Made by a program: the position numbers and the translations under genes. Below, piece after piece: positions 1 to 9,364 of a stretch of DNA of 64,000 bases (its first letter is position 1; every line of letters starts with the position of its first letter). Source of the stretch: Prevotella sp. ne3005 (GTDB taxonomy: Bacteria; Bacteroidota; Bacteroidia; Bacteroidales; Bacteroidaceae); the NCBI RefSeq assembly GCF_900110085.1, contig NZ_FOCK01000004.1, positions 310,001 to 374,000 on the forward strand. Direction: 5' to 3'. A model generated the notes under the pieces. That model was not told where the DNA came from. It ran no database searches and saw nothing but the letters and a program-made list of their open reading frames with translations.

Positions 1-1666
1 TATATTTCATCCTGATCTCCGCAGCCTCTGCAATCTCCTCTCTTCGATTAGATGGGCGATTCAGAACCTCTTTTAATGGAGCGATGATTTCTGATAGGTT
101 CGTCAGATTGAGCTGAGGACGGTTCACTAAGTCTACGAGCTTGCAGCCAAATTGGAGTGGGGTAGTGCCAAGCGATTCGAGTGCATCATTTATTAATCTC
201 GGTTTTATCGCAAAGTTCTGACAGAATGTTTCGATTTCTTCGATGGCCTCCTTTTTCTCCATCCACCAATCGAAACGGTCCCTTTTCGCTAATCCGAGCT
301 TGTAGGCTTTCTCCGTTAATCGCGCATCGGCATCATCCTGTCTCAACAAGATGCGATATTCTGCTCTGGAGGTAAACATACGATAAGGTTCATCTACGCC
401 TTTTGTCACCAAATCATCGATGAGAACGCCGATATAAGCCTCGTCGCGATGAAGAATCAGCGGACTGAACTGACTCTCGCTCTCTGCACCAGCTTTCAGG
501 GCAGCGTTGATGCCTGCCAATGTCCCCTGGCCTCCTGCTTCCTCGTAACCTGTAGTTCCGTTTACCTGACCAGCCATAAACAGATTGCCGATAATCTTCG
601 ATTCCAACGAATGATAAAGTTGCGTTGGGTCGAAGAAATCGTACTCAATGGCATAGCCTGGACGATAGACTCTGACATTTCTGAAGGCAGGCATCTTCTT
701 CAGTGCTTCTATTTGCACATCCATCGGAAGGGATGATGAGAAGCCATTGAGGTACATCTCGTTGGTGTCTTCTCCTTCTGGCTCCAAGAAAAGGGGATGC
801 TTATCTCGTTCAGGGAAGGTCATGAGTTTCGTTTCAATCGAAGGACAGTAACGAGGACCTATTGATTGGATCTGACCATTATATAAAGGTGAATCGTCCA
901 ATCCGCTTCTGAGGATCCGATGCACTTCCTCATTCGTGTTTACCGTCCAGCAAGGCAACTGCTTCAGGGCACCTCCCTTGTTCATATAACTGAACTGATA
1001 GGGGCGGTTCTCACCAGGCTGAATCTCCATTTCATCGAAATCCACTGAGCGCTTGTCAATGCGGACAGGAGTGCCCGTCTTCATGCGAGCTGATACGACA
1101 CCATGTTGGGTGATGCTCTCCGTAAAATGGGGAACGGCAGGTTCTGCAATGCGACCACCAGCCACCATCTTTCGTCCTATATGCATCAGCCCGTTGAGGA
1201 AGGTACCTGCTGTCACAACGACACACTTGGCATAAATCTCTGCGCCCCAGATGGTGCGTACACCAATGGCTTTCTTGTCTTCCACAATCAGTTCATCAGC
1301 CTGATCCTGCCACACTTCCAGATTCTTCGTTTCATCGAGTCTTTTTCTCCACTCCCAGATAAACTTGCCTCTGTCGCATTGGGCACGAGGGCTCCAAACG
1401 GCAGGCCCTTTGCCAACGTTCAGCATACGGAACTGGATGGAGGTGGCATCAGTCACCAAACCCATCTGTCCACCAAGGGCATCGATCTCTCGTACAATCT
1501 GCCCCTTGGCGATGCCTCCGATGGCAGGGTTGCACGACATCTGGGCAATCTTATTCATGTCCATCGTCACCAGACATGTCTTGGCACCCATATTGGCACT
1601 GGCACAAGCTGCCTCACAGCCTGCATGACCTCCTCCAATGACGATTACATCATATCTTAAAACCAT
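1..1666 (-). CDS. mnmG: tRNA uridine-34 carboxymethylaminomethyl-modifying enzyme MnmG, 3' end cut by window
   Basis: The minus strand is open from the ATG at 1664-1666 to the window edge, about 555 codons. MnmG is usually near 620-630 residues, so roughly the last 70 are missing. The N-terminus starts MVLRYDVIVIGGGHAGCEAA, a Rossmann FAD-binding GxGxxG site, and goes on with the family signature CNPAIGGIAKG and QIVREIDALGG. MnmG works in the cytoplasm with the GTPase MnmE and puts the carboxymethylaminomethyl group on U34 of certain tRNAs, using FAD and methylene-tetrahydrofolate. It is transcribed divergently from the DUF4298 gene; its own -7 element lies at 1710-1717. No MnmE gene is visible here. 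Confidence 0.95.
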   Translation of the reverse strand, partial: MVLRYDVIVIGGGHAGCEAACASANMGAKTCLVTMDMNKIAQMSCNPAIGGIAKGQIVREIDALGGQMGLVTDATSIQFRMLNVGKGPAVWSPRAQCDRGKFIWEWRKRLDETKNLEVWQDQADELIVEDKKAIGVRTIWGAEIYAKCVVVTAGTFLNGLMHIGRKMVAGGRIAEPAVPHFTESITQHGVVSARMKTGTPVRIDKRSVDFDEMEIQPGENRPYQFSYMNKGGALKQLPCWTVNTNEEVHRILRSGLDDSPLYNGQIQSIGPRYCPSIETKLMTFPERDKHPLFLEPEGEDTNEMYLNGFSSSLPMDVQIEALKKMPAFRNVRVYRPGYAIEYDFFDPTQLYHSLESKIIGNLFMAGQVNGTTGYEEAGGQGTLAGINAALKAGAESESQFSPLILHRDEAYIGVLIDDLVTKGVDEPYRMFTSRAEYRILLRQDDADARLTEKAYKLGLAKRDRFDWWMEKKEAIEEIETFCQNFAIKPRLINDALESLGTTPLQFGCKLVDLVNRPQLNLTNLSEIIAPLKEVLNRPSNRREEIAEAAEIRMKY

Positions 1667-1709
1667 AGTCAAACGCTACACCTTTCAATCAATAATCGAA
1701 TTGTTGGCG

Positions 1710-1768
1710 CAAAGATACTCAAATTTTGATAATTTCCCGTGGAAAGTCCAACTTTTTTTGTAACTTTG
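1710..1768. promoter_or_regulatory. Divergent Bacteroidota promoters for mnmG and the DUF4298 gene
   Basis: Two TAnnTTTG -7 elements face away from each other: TATCTTTG on the minus strand (1710-1717) for mnmG and TAACTTTG on the plus strand (1761-1768) for the gene at 1806. Each lies about 40 bases ahead of its start codon. Assigned by motif only. Confidence 0.65.
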
Positions 1769-1805
1769 CAACCAAATAAGCAAAAAACTCGGAATTATTA
1801 GTATA

Positions 1806-2099
1806 ATGGAACAAGCAGAACGTATCAGGCAGATGGAACAAAGGCTTGAAAAGGCTTCGGCAGCGACTATGGAACTGTCAGCAGCCCTCGACAAGTATCT
1901 GGATGTCCAAGAGGCGATAAAAATGCTCAGTGATTACTATGGTAGTGAGGACTGGAAAAAGGACTTTGCTGACGACGAGGCAGGTCTCTTGCCATCAGAT
2001 CTTAAGAGGGGCGTTCTATCAGAAGACGGCATCTGGAATCTGCTCTCTGATTGTCAAGAATTGAATGTCAGATTACGAGAAGCAATAACGAAAATGTAA
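1806..2099 (+). CDS. DUF4298 family small protein
   Basis: This is a 97-residue acidic, mostly helical protein without signal peptide or membrane segment. The first half (MEQAERIRQMEQRLEKAS, then heptad-like Leu and Ala) could form a coiled coil. The middle holds LSDYYGSEDWKKDFADDE, which I associate with the DUF4298 family (small cytoplasmic proteins of unknown function, about 90-100 residues). The start at 1806 follows a TAACTTTG promoter element at 1761-1768. The next gene begins 121 bases on with its own promoter, so it is probably monocistronic. No function can be assigned. Confidence 0.75.
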   Translation: MEQAERIRQMEQRLEKASAATMELSAALDKYLDVQEAIKMLSDYYGSEDWKKDFADDEAGLLPSDLKRGVLSEDGIWNLLSDCQELNVRLREAITKM

Positions 2100-2139
2100 T
2101 TTTTTTGAAAAAACGCTTGCTTATCTCATTATTTTTTAC

Positions 2140-2147
2140 TATCTTTG
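2140..2147 (+). promoter_or_regulatory. -7 promoter element of the frd/sdh operon
   Basis: TATCTTTG matches the Bacteroidota -7 consensus TAnnTTTG. A TTG about 20 bases upstream (near 2117) is a plausible -33 element. The untranslated leader before frdC is about 65 bases. Confidence 0.65.
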
Positions 2148-2220
2148 TACCCTAAACGTGTGCTGATGTACCTAAAAGTAAGTATCAAACATTCTATAAC
2201 TCATTTAAATTCAACAACTT

Positions 2221-2907
2221 ATGTGGTTAATCAATTCATCAATTGGTAGAAAAGTTGTAATGTCTGTTACGGGCGTTGCGCTCATTCTGTTCCTGACCTT
2301 CCATGGTTGCATGAACATGGTGGCGCTATTCTCGGAAGAGGGTTACAACATGATTTGCGAATTCCTGGGTGCCAACTGGTATGCCGTTGTGGCTACACTT
2401 GGCTTGGCTGCCCTGGCAGTGATTCACATCGTCTACGCGTTCATTCTGACAGCGCAGAACCGTACCGCCCGTGGTGACAACCGTTACGAGGTGGCTACGA
2501 CGGTTAAAGCTGGTAAGGTGGAGTGGGCATCTAAGAACATGCTCGTTCTTGGAATCATCATCCTTATTGGTATGCTGATTCACCTGTGGAACTTCTGGTA
2601 CAACATGATGTTCGCAGAGCTTGTGGGCGCTATGCCTGCCATTGATCCGACAGACGGCTTTGGATGGATCAAGGTGACATTCTCGAATCCTGTATTCGTA
2701 GTGATTTACATCATTTGGCTTGCAGCCATCTGGTTCCACCTCACCCATGGTTTCTGGTCAGCTATGCAGACCCTTGGCGTAAGTGGTAAGATTTGGCTGA
2801 AGCGCTGGCAGTGCATTGGCATGATTTATGTAACCGTGCTCATGCTGATGTTCCTCGTTGTGGTTTTGGCTTTCGCATTCGGTTGTGCACCAAGTCTCAG
2901 CTGCTAA
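2221..2907 (+). CDS. frdC: Succinate dehydrogenase/fumarate reductase cytochrome b subunit
   Basis: A 228-residue integral membrane protein with five hydrophobic segments (about residues 15-35, 55-78, 102-125, 155-180, 198-224) and several histidines within them, such as the one in LFLTFHGCMN, that could bind haem. This fits the single-subunit dihaem cytochrome b type (SdhC, Bacteroides/Wolinella class B) that carries electrons between quinone and the FrdAB dimer in the inner membrane. It is the first gene of a three-gene operon, followed 27 bases later by frdA. In Prevotella and Bacteroides this complex mainly reduces fumarate to succinate during fermentation; that role comes from family knowledge. 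Confidence 0.93.
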   Translation: MWLINSSIGRKVVMSVTGVALILFLTFHGCMNMVALFSEEGYNMICEFLGANWYAVVATLGLAALAVIHIVYAFILTAQNRTARGDNRYEVATTVKAGKVEWASKNMLVLGIIILIGMLIHLWNFWYNMMFAELVGAMPAIDPTDGFGWIKVTFSNPVFVVIYIIWLAAIWFHLTHGFWSAMQTLGVSGKIWLKRWQCIGMIYVTVLMLMFLVVVLAFAFGCAPSLSC

Positions 2908-2934
2908 TTATCAACTTTAAAATTCTAGAAGATT

Positions 2935-4914
2935 ATGGCAAAAGTAATTGATTCTAAGATTCCCGCAGGTCCAGTGCCTGAGAAATGGAAGGAATATAAG
3001 GCTCATCAGCGTCTGGTCAACCCGAAGAACAAGCTGAAGCTGGATGTGATTGTGGTTGGTACTGGTCTGGCTGGTGCTTCTGCAGCTGCATCTCTCGGTG
3101 AGATGGGATTCAACGTGATCAACCTGTGTATTCAGGACTCTCCTCGTCGCGCTCACTCTATCGCTGCTCAGGGTGGTATCAATGCCGCTAAGTGCTACCA
3201 GAACGATGGTGACTCTATCTACCGTCTGTTCTACGATACCGTCAAGGGTGGTGACTATCGTGCTCGCGAGGCCAACGTCTATCGTCTGGCTGAGGTTTCT
3301 AACAATATTATCGACCAGTGCGTGGCTCAGGGCGTACCTTTCGCTCGTGAGTATGGTGGTATGCTGGCTAACCGTTCATTCGGTGGTGCTCAGGTAAGCC
3401 GTACATTCTACGCCAAGGGTCAGACGGGTCAGCAGCTTCTGCTGGGTGCTTACTCTTCACTGAGCTGTCAGGTTCAGGCCGGTAAGGTAAAGCTTTACAC
3501 CCGTTATGAGATGGAAGATGTGGTGATCGTTGATGGCCGCGCTCGTGGTATCATTGCCAAGGACCTGTGCACAGGTAAGCTGGTTCGCTTCAGCGCTAAT
3601 GCTGTGGTAATCGCTACTGGTGGTTATGGTAACACTTATTTCCTCTCTACCAACGCTATGGGATGTAACTGTACAGCTGCTGTTCAGTGCTATCGTAAGG
3701 GTGCTTACTTTGCAAATCCCTCTTACGTTCAGATTCACCCCACCTGTATCCCCGTTCATGGCGACAAGCAGTCTAAGCTGACGCTGATGTCTGAGTCACT
3801 GCGTAACGATGGTCGTATCTGGGTTCCAAAGAAGCTCGAGGATGCTAAGGCTCTGCAGGCTGGAACCAAGCAGGGTTGGGAGATTCCTGAGGAGGATCGC
3901 GACTACTATCTGGAGCGTCGTTATCCTGCATTCGGAAACCTCGTTCCTCGTGACGTAGCCTCTCGTGCTGCTAAGGAGCGTTGCGACAAGGGCTTCGGTG
4001 TTAACAATACCGGTCTCGCTGTATTCTTGGATTTCTCAGAGTCTATCAACCGTCTGGGTATCGATGTAATTATGCAGCGTTATGGTAACCTCTTCGAAAT
4101 GTACGAGGAGATCACCGACGTATTCCCTGGCGATGTAGCCAACGAGATCAACGGCGTGAAGTACTACAAGCCCATGATGATCTATCCCGCTATCCACTAC
4201 ACCATGGGTGGTATCTGGGTAGACTACGAGCTGCAGACCACTATTCCTGGTTTGTTCGCTATCGGTGAGTGTAACTTCTCTGACCACGGTGCTAACCGTC
4301 TGGGTGCTTCTGCTCTGATGCAGGGTCTCGCCGATGGTTACTTCGTACTGCCTTACACCATCCAGAACTATTTGGCTGATCAGGCTGTATGGCCAAAGGT
4401 TTCTACCGATCTGCCTGAGTTCGCTGAGGCTGAGAAGGCTGTTGACGCCGAGATGGATCGTCTGCTGAAGATTCAGGGTAAGCGCTCTGTTGACTCTATC
4501 CACAAGGAACTCGGCCACATCATGTGGGAGTATGTGGGTATGGGCCGCACCGCTGAGGGTCTGAAGACAGGTCTGAAGAAGATGCACGAGCTTGAGAAAG
4601 AGTTCGATACAAACCTCTTCGTTCCTGGCTCTAAGGAAGGCCTGAACATCGAGCTTGATAAGGCTATCCACCTGCGTGACTTCTTCACCATGGGTCAGCT
4701 CGTAGCCTTCGACGCCCTCTCTCGTAACGAGTCTTGCGGTGGTCACTTCCGCGAGGAGTACCAGACCGAGGAAGGCGAGGCAAAGCGCGACGATGAGAAC
4801 TACTTCTACGTAGGCTGCTGGGAGTATCAGGGCAAGGGCAACGAGCCTACTCTTATCAAGGAGCCACTGGAGTATGAGGCAATCAAGGTACAGACACGTA
4901 ACTATAAGAATTAA
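2935..4914 (+). CDS. frdA: Fumarate reductase/succinate dehydrogenase flavoprotein subunit
   Basis: A 659-residue flavoprotein that interconverts fumarate and succinate on the cytoplasmic face of the membrane. The FAD-binding motif VGTGLAG is at residues 41-47. The segment [14 protein letters not shown] holds His74, the expected covalent FAD attachment site. Later motifs include [10 protein letters not shown] and [17 protein letters not shown] of the substrate and FAD domains. Length fits the class B enzymes of Bacteroidota. It lies between the cytochrome b subunit (27-base gap) and the iron-sulfur subunit (6-base gap). Codon use is strongly biased to a small set of codons, typical of a highly expressed gene. 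Confidence 0.96.
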   Translation: MAKVIDSKIPAGPVPEKWKEYKAHQRLVNPKNKLKLDVIVVGTGLAGASAAASLGEMGFNVINLCIQDSPRRAHSIAAQGGINAAKCYQNDGDSIYRLFYDTVKGGDYRAREANVYRLAEVSNNIIDQCVAQGVPFAREYGGMLANRSFGGAQVSRTFYAKGQTGQQLLLGAYSSLSCQVQAGKVKLYTRYEMEDVVIVDGRARGIIAKDLCTGKLVRFSANAVVIATGGYGNTYFLSTNAMGCNCTAAVQCYRKGAYFANPSYVQIHPTCIPVHGDKQSKLTLMSESLRNDGRIWVPKKLEDAKALQAGTKQGWEIPEEDRDYYLERRYPAFGNLVPRDVASRAAKERCDKGFGVNNTGLAVFLDFSESINRLGIDVIMQRYGNLFEMYEEITDVFPGDVANEINGVKYYKPMMIYPAIHYTMGGIWVDYELQTTIPGLFAIGECNFSDHGANRLGASALMQGLADGYFVLPYTIQNYLADQAVWPKVSTDLPEFAEAEKAVDAEMDRLLKIQGKRSVDSIHKELGHIMWEYVGMGRTAEGLKTGLKKMHELEKEFDTNLFVPGSKEGLNIELDKAIHLRDFFTMGQLVAFDALSRNESCGGHFREEYQTEEGEAKRDDENYFYVGCWEYQGKGNEPTLIKEPLEYEAIKVQTRNYKN

Positions 4915-4920
4915 TAAGGT

Positions 4921-5679
4921 ATGGCAAAGAATATTTCATTTACAATAAAGTTCTGGCGCCAGAATGGCCCCAAGGACCAGGGACATTTCGACACCCACGA
5001 GATGCACGATATTCCCGATGACACCTCTTTCCTGGAGATGCTTGACATCCTGAACGAGGAGCTCATCAACGAAGGCAAGGAGCCCTTCGTGTTCGACCAT
5101 GACTGCCGCGAGGGTATCTGCGGTATGTGCTCACTCTACATCAATGGTACGCCTCACGGACTTACCGAGCGTGGCGCAACAACCTGTCAGCTCTACATGC
5201 GTCGTTTCAACGATGGTGACGTCATCACTGTCGAGCCTTGGCGCTCTGCTGCCTTCCCTGTAATCAAGGACTGTATGGTAGACCGCAATGCTTTCGATAA
5301 GATTATCCAGGCTGGTGGTTATACCACGATCCGCACAGGTCAGGCCCAAGATGCCAACGCTATCCTGATTCCGAAGGAAGACGCTGACGAGGCTATGGAC
5401 TGCGCTTCTTGTATTGGTTGTGGTGCTTGTGTAGCTGCTTGTAAGAATGGCTCTGCTATGCTCTTCGTATCGTCTAAGGTATCTCAGCTGGCTCTGCTTC
5501 CCCAGGGCCGTGTAGAGGCTGCCCGTCGTGTGAAGAACATGATTGCTAAGATGGATGAGCTCGGCTTTGGTAACTGCACCAACACCCGCGCTTGCGAGGC
5601 TGTCTGCCCGAAGAACGAAACCATCGCTAACATCGCTCGTCTGAACCGCGAGATGATTAAGGCAAAGTTGGCTGATTAA
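4921..5679 (+). CDS. frdB: Fumarate reductase/succinate dehydrogenase iron-sulfur subunit
   Basis: A 252-residue iron-sulfur protein that carries electrons between FrdA and FrdC. The plant-type [2Fe-2S] ligands are Cys62, Cys67 and Cys70 ([10 protein letters not shown]) plus Cys89. The C-terminal half has ferredoxin-like clusters, [14 protein letters not shown] and later a [12 protein letters not shown] segment, for the [4Fe-4S] and [3Fe-4S] centres. It starts six bases after the frdA stop and ends the operon; a strong hairpin terminator follows at 5701. Confidence 0.96.
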   Translation: MAKNISFTIKFWRQNGPKDQGHFDTHEMHDIPDDTSFLEMLDILNEELINEGKEPFVFDHDCREGICGMCSLYINGTPHGLTERGATTCQLYMRRFNDGDVITVEPWRSAAFPVIKDCMVDRNAFDKIIQAGGYTTIRTGQAQDANAILIPKEDADEAMDCASCIGCGACVAACKNGSAMLFVSSKVSQLALLPQGRVEAARRVKNMIAKMDELGFGNCTNTRACEAVCPKNETIANIARLNREMIKAKLAD

Positions 5680-5700
5680 GGTTTCACCTTATTTATAATA

Positions 5701-5735
5701 AGAGCGCTGTAGATCTTTCTACGGCGCTCTTTTTG
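5701..5735 (+). terminator. Rho-independent terminator of the frd operon
   Basis: AGAGCGCTGTAGA pairs with TCTACGGCGCTCT around a short loop, followed by TTTTTGCTTT. It begins 22 bases after the frdB stop. Confidence 0.85.
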
Positions 5736-5758
5736 CTTTCTGTATGTACCTTATTAAA

Positions 5759-6271
5759 TTACAAGTTCTTTGATATGATTTTAATGAACTCGCTTTCAAA
5801 GTTGGGTGTGAGGATGCCTTGGCCAATGGTTGCACGGATTTCATCGAGGGTCCAGAAACGGCCTCCATCGAGTTCTTCACTTGAAAGACAGATGGGGCCA
5901 TCGTAGGTAACGCGATTCACATAGACCAGTTCTCGCTCTCTGGCACTCTCAAAAATGTATTTCTCGATAAACTGCGGTTGGAAGTCGGTGATACCTAATT
6001 CTTCGCGAACCTCACGACGCAACGCATCTTCTGGCGTCTCTCCATAGTCTATATGTCCGCCCACGGCTGTATCCCATTTGCCAGGCTGGATATCCTTCCA
6101 CTCCGGGCGCTTCTGCAGATACAGCTCACCTTTGGAATTGAACAGATGCAGATGCACCACTGGATGCAGCAGTCGCGAACCGTTGTGACATTCGCCACGA
6201 GTTGCCGAGCCAATCGTCTGACCATCGACATCTACGATGGGGAATATTTCTTGTTTGTTGTCTTGTGCCAT
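5759..6271 (-). CDS. NUDIX hydrolase
   Basis: A 170-residue cytoplasmic protein with a complete Nudix box at about residues 72-94 (GHIDYGETPEDA, then REVREELGI), the Mg-binding hydrolase signature. The N-terminal part (FPIVDVDGQTIGSATRGECH, later LQKRPEWKDIQPGKWD) resembles the isopentenyl-diphosphate isomerase-like branch of Nudix enzymes (YfcD type). The substrate cannot be told from sequence. It is the last gene of a leftward DUF1593-EamA-NUDIX run, 18 bases after the transporter. It ends 24 bases from the frd terminator, which lies between the convergent units. Confidence 0.9.
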   Translation of the reverse strand: MAQDNKQEIFPIVDVDGQTIGSATRGECHNGSRLLHPVVHLHLFNSKGELYLQKRPEWKDIQPGKWDTAVGGHIDYGETPEDALRREVREELGITDFQPQFIEKYIFESARERELVYVNRVTYDGPICLSSEELDGGRFWTLDEIRATIGQGILTPNFESEFIKIISKNL

Positions 6272-6289
6272 GAGTTGTTGATTTGAAAA

Positions 6290-7222
6290 TTATCCAAGGA
6301 AGAAAAGGCTGACGCCAAAGACGGAGATGATGGCTCCAATGACGGCCCGCCAGGTGATTTTCTCGTGGAAGAGCCAATACGAGGGCAGAAGGATGATAAT
6401 AGGTGTCATCGCCATCAGTGTAGAGGCAATGCCTGCTGCCGTATACTGCACAGCCATCAGTGAGAAACCAACACCTACAAAGGGCCCGAAGATGGTAGTG
6501 GCCGTAGCCACGGAAAGTCCCTTTTTATCGTGTATCGCTTCACGTAAAGGAGCCATTCCATCGCGAAACCAAAGCAATAATGAGAAACCGATGATTCCTG
6601 CGACACAACGATAGAAGTTAGCACTGAAAGGTACCAGCCATTCGGGCATGCCTGCCTCAGCCATCATCGAAGCTTCATAATGATCCATTCCAATCTTGCT
6701 CAGTACCAAGCCAACACCCTGACACACTGCAGCGCCAATCGCAAAGAGTACACCATTGAGAGGTAATTTCAACGAAACCTTGTGGTGCTCGCCTCGTCCT
6801 AATACGGAAATACCGATACCCATGAGCGTTACCAGCATAGCCAAGATACTCATGGCCCTCATCTGCTGGTCTAATGTTATCCACGCCATCAGGGCTGCTG
6901 CCAATGGGGCAAGCGTCATAAAGAGTTGTCCATATCGCGAACCTATTATAATATAGCACTGAAAGAGGCAGAAGTCGCCAATCACATAACCCACAAGTCC
7001 AGACAGCAACATCCATCCCGCAGCTTCTACTGATGCTCCTGCAGGCAACGGATTGCCTGTTACAACGCCAAACAGCACCAGCGAGAACACCAGTGCCAAA
7101 GCCATACGCAGGACGTTTAGCGTCAGGTTGCCAAGTCGCTTTGAGCCGAACTCACTCAGTAGCGCTGTTGCTGTCCACGAAAACGCTACGCCTATTGATA
7201 TCAGTTCACCTAAATAAGTCAT
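6290..7222 (-). CDS. EamA/DMT family transporter
   Basis: A 310-residue inner-membrane protein with about ten hydrophobic segments in two similar halves, the EamA (drug/metabolite transporter) fold. Motifs such as ISIGVAFSWTATALLSEFGS at the N-terminus and GVSLFFLG at the end are typical. The substrate is unknown; relatives export amino acids or other metabolites. It lies 26 bases downstream of the DUF1593 gene and 18 bases upstream of the NUDIX gene, so the three are probably co-transcribed. Confidence 0.88.
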   Translation of the reverse strand: MTYLGELISIGVAFSWTATALLSEFGSKRLGNLTLNVLRMALALVFSLVLFGVVTGNPLPAGASVEAAGWMLLSGLVGYVIGDFCLFQCYIIIGSRYGQLFMTLAPLAAALMAWITLDQQMRAMSILAMLVTLMGIGISVLGRGEHHKVSLKLPLNGVLFAIGAAVCQGVGLVLSKIGMDHYEASMMAEAGMPEWLVPFSANFYRCVAGIIGFSLLLWFRDGMAPLREAIHDKKGLSVATATTIFGPFVGVGFSLMAVQYTAAGIASTLMAMTPIIILLPSYWLFHEKITWRAVIGAIISVFGVSLFFLG

Positions 7223-7248
7223 CGTTTCTTTTTTGTTTGATCTTGTCT

Positions 7249-8643
7249 TTACTCTATTGAGATAATGATTCTTTGATAGGACTTCAGGTTGGAAGCTCCT
7301 TTATCACTGACCTCACAGATGAAGTGGAGGGCCTGGCCTGTGGCGTTGGTAGGGATGTGGAGGTTGACAACAGCGCTCTGCGCATCCTCAATGGTCAGTT
7401 TGGCTGTTCCTATTTCTGGTTGCTGCCACCATTGGAAAGCGATGGCGTTGAAGTCTGGGTCGGAACTTTTGGAGGCATCCAATCGGATGGTATCACCAGC
7501 TTTAGCCTGAAGTGTTAAAGGCGATGGGCCTTGGTGACCATTAACCACAACTATCGGATTGTGATTACCTTCGCCATGTTCTGCCCAATGCAACCGTTCT
7601 ATAAAATCAAATAGCTCATGGAGGTAGAAGCGCTGCTTATAACCAATGCTGATGCTGCGCACTGGCTCCTCCCAACTGGTCCAGGCTGTTGTGAGCGAGT
7701 CAGGACAGAGACCACGCTGATGGTAGCCTGCCCAACCTGCTTGTGAGGGGTCTTCAGGGTCGTTGAGACCATTGGGTAATACATAGAGGAAACTAGGCGT
7801 ATCACCCTCTACACCCCATTTGTAATTAGGATACTCCTTGCCCAATGCACCCAGTTTCTGGATGCTGTTCTGGTGCCATGCCCAGTGCTGCTTGCCCAGT
7901 TCGCATTGCTCCTGCCAGGTGCCCTCGTCCCAGATAAACTGCAGGTCGTCCTTAAACTCCTGACGCAGCCACTGGTGTGAACTATAAGCCCGATTCATAC
8001 GCATGTTGTATTGCATATCCTGATCCGTAATGGTATAGATGCGGAATTTGCTTACAAACTTCTTCAGTTCCTCTGCTGAGCGTGTCTGCTTCACTCGCCA
8101 GATGGCCTGCGCCAGCGTGTTGGCGCCTCCCCAGGCTGCCACATAGATAGGACGTGGGTCGTCTTCATCTGCCAGTTGTATCAGCAGGTTACTGCCTGGC
8201 GAGTCATTACCTTCGCCAATCACCTTGATACCTCCATGCTCACTACCCATCACAGCACGACTTCTGAGATAGTCGGCACTGGGCCAGTAGCCTATATGCT
8301 GACGTCCGTTTTCTTCGTCGTTTGATAAGAAAGAAGTCTGCTCCGAGCGTTTCCTCAGGTTTTTGACATCCTGGCCATAGGCATCAATCACGCGATGCAG
8401 ATACTGCGCCCATTCCTTAGGGTAGGGGTCGCAGTTCCATCCCACTGATGTAATCAGCGCCTCGATCTCAAACATATCGGCATAGACCATCAGGTGTACC
8501 ATCGACTCCATATCGTCGGGCTCCACATCAGCAGGTGCAATGTCAGTACATACCACCAGACGTGGTTTCAAGGGCGTTTCCTTTGCGAAACTTATGACAG
8601 AAATGCCCAGCAGCATCACAAAGGCTATCGTTAGCTTTCTCAT
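7249..8643 (-). CDS. Secreted DUF1593 (nucleoside hydrolase-like) protein
   Basis: The start is taken at the ATG at 8641-8643 (MRKLTIAFVMLLGISVISFA, a signal peptide), not the longer reading 11 codons upstream, because the -7 element at 8674-8681 overlaps that longer start. The mature protein begins with RLVVCTDIAPADVEPDDMES, an Asp-rich site like the Ca-binding DTDxxxDD motif of inosine-uridine nucleoside hydrolases. The DUF1593 domain fills about residues 25-320. A beta-rich, Ig-like domain follows (PSPLTLQAKAGDTIRLDAS, ending IIISIE). Such proteins are periplasmic or surface hydrolases of unproven specificity, often near sugar genes. Confidence 0.85.
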   Translation of the reverse strand: MRKLTIAFVMLLGISVISFAKETPLKPRLVVCTDIAPADVEPDDMESMVHLMVYADMFEIEALITSVGWNCDPYPKEWAQYLHRVIDAYGQDVKNLRKRSEQTSFLSNDEENGRQHIGYWPSADYLRSRAVMGSEHGGIKVIGEGNDSPGSNLLIQLADEDDPRPIYVAAWGGANTLAQAIWRVKQTRSAEELKKFVSKFRIYTITDQDMQYNMRMNRAYSSHQWLRQEFKDDLQFIWDEGTWQEQCELGKQHWAWHQNSIQKLGALGKEYPNYKWGVEGDTPSFLYVLPNGLNDPEDPSQAGWAGYHQRGLCPDSLTTAWTSWEEPVRSISIGYKQRFYLHELFDFIERLHWAEHGEGNHNPIVVVNGHQGPSPLTLQAKAGDTIRLDASKSSDPDFNAIAFQWWQQPEIGTAKLTIEDAQSAVVNLHIPTNATGQALHFICEVSDKGASNLKSYQRIIISIE

Positions 8644-8673
8644 CTTGTATGTTTGCTTTTCGTTTTGCGAGGG

Positions 8674-8732
8674 CAAAGATACGAAATTAATATGAATTAA
8701 TTTGTTTTATTCGGATAATTGTTGTACTTTTG
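8674..8732. promoter_or_regulatory. Divergent promoters for the DUF1593 operon and the gene at 8759
   Basis: Minus-strand TATCTTTG (8674-8681) serves the DUF1593 operon. Plus-strand TACTTTTG (8725-8732) serves the secreted protein and murQ. Both match TAnnTTTG and lie 25-35 bases from the start codons. Confidence 0.6.
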
Positions 8733-8758
8733 CCCGGAATTTGTAATCATGGTTCAAG

Positions 8759-9361
8759 ATGAGCAGAAATAAAATCTTTACCTTATTAATATGTGTAGCA
8801 TGGACATTGACGGCTGGTGCGCAAAATTCTGTTGAGAGCATCCGCAAGGCTTACCAGGATGTTCATAAGATGATTGACCAGATGACGCCTGATGCAGATG
8901 GCATGTGGAAAACGCCACCAGAATATTTCGATTTGAAGGTGGTGCAGAACTTGCCAGGCACAGGTCCTCATGAGGAAAAAATCCGTATGTACTATGGTGA
9001 ATTGGAGTCAGAAGAGGAGGGCAATCCCTATCCACCGCATTATCTCCGCTTCACTACAGCCAAGTATAACTTTGCTGCCCGTGAGTTCTATGAGGAATAT
9101 CTCTACGACGACAAAGGACAAGTGATGTTCATCTATGCCCTCACCCCCGATGTTGGCGATGAGTTGATACCCTATGAGTTACGTATGTGGTTCGATGGCA
9201 AGCGCCTGCTGCGCTTCACAGCTAAGAAGTCAACCCTCAAGGATGTTTATTCTGGCTCGACTATCCCAGAGTTGTATCTCAGTGAAGCAGAGCGTTGTCA
9301 ACAGCGTGCCCAACGTTATCTCTTGATGTTCAAGGGTATTGATGAAAACACAAACTTGTGA
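8759..9361 (+). CDS. Secreted protein of unknown function
   Basis: This 200-residue protein has a classical signal peptide (MSRNKIFTLLICVAWTLTAGAQ) with cleavage likely after AGA. The mature part is acidic with many aromatic residues (YDDKGQVMFIYALTPDVGDE, YELRMWFDGKRLLRF) and no motif I recognise. It is predicted periplasmic. The murQ ATG begins three bases after its stop codon, so the two are surely co-transcribed; a link with cell-wall turnover is only a guess from that. Confidence 0.7.
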   Translation: MSRNKIFTLLICVAWTLTAGAQNSVESIRKAYQDVHKMIDQMTPDADGMWKTPPEYFDLKVVQNLPGTGPHEEKIRMYYGELESEEEGNPYPPHYLRFTTAKYNFAAREFYEEYLYDDKGQVMFIYALTPDVGDELIPYELRMWFDGKRLLRFTAKKSTLKDVYSGSTIPELYLSEAERCQQRAQRYLLMFKGIDENTNL

Positions 9362-9364
9362 CTT

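Noticed and set aside
7033..7260. Small plus-strand frames within the EamA and DUF1593 region
   Set aside because: They are shadows of longer minus-strand genes with clear families and promoters.
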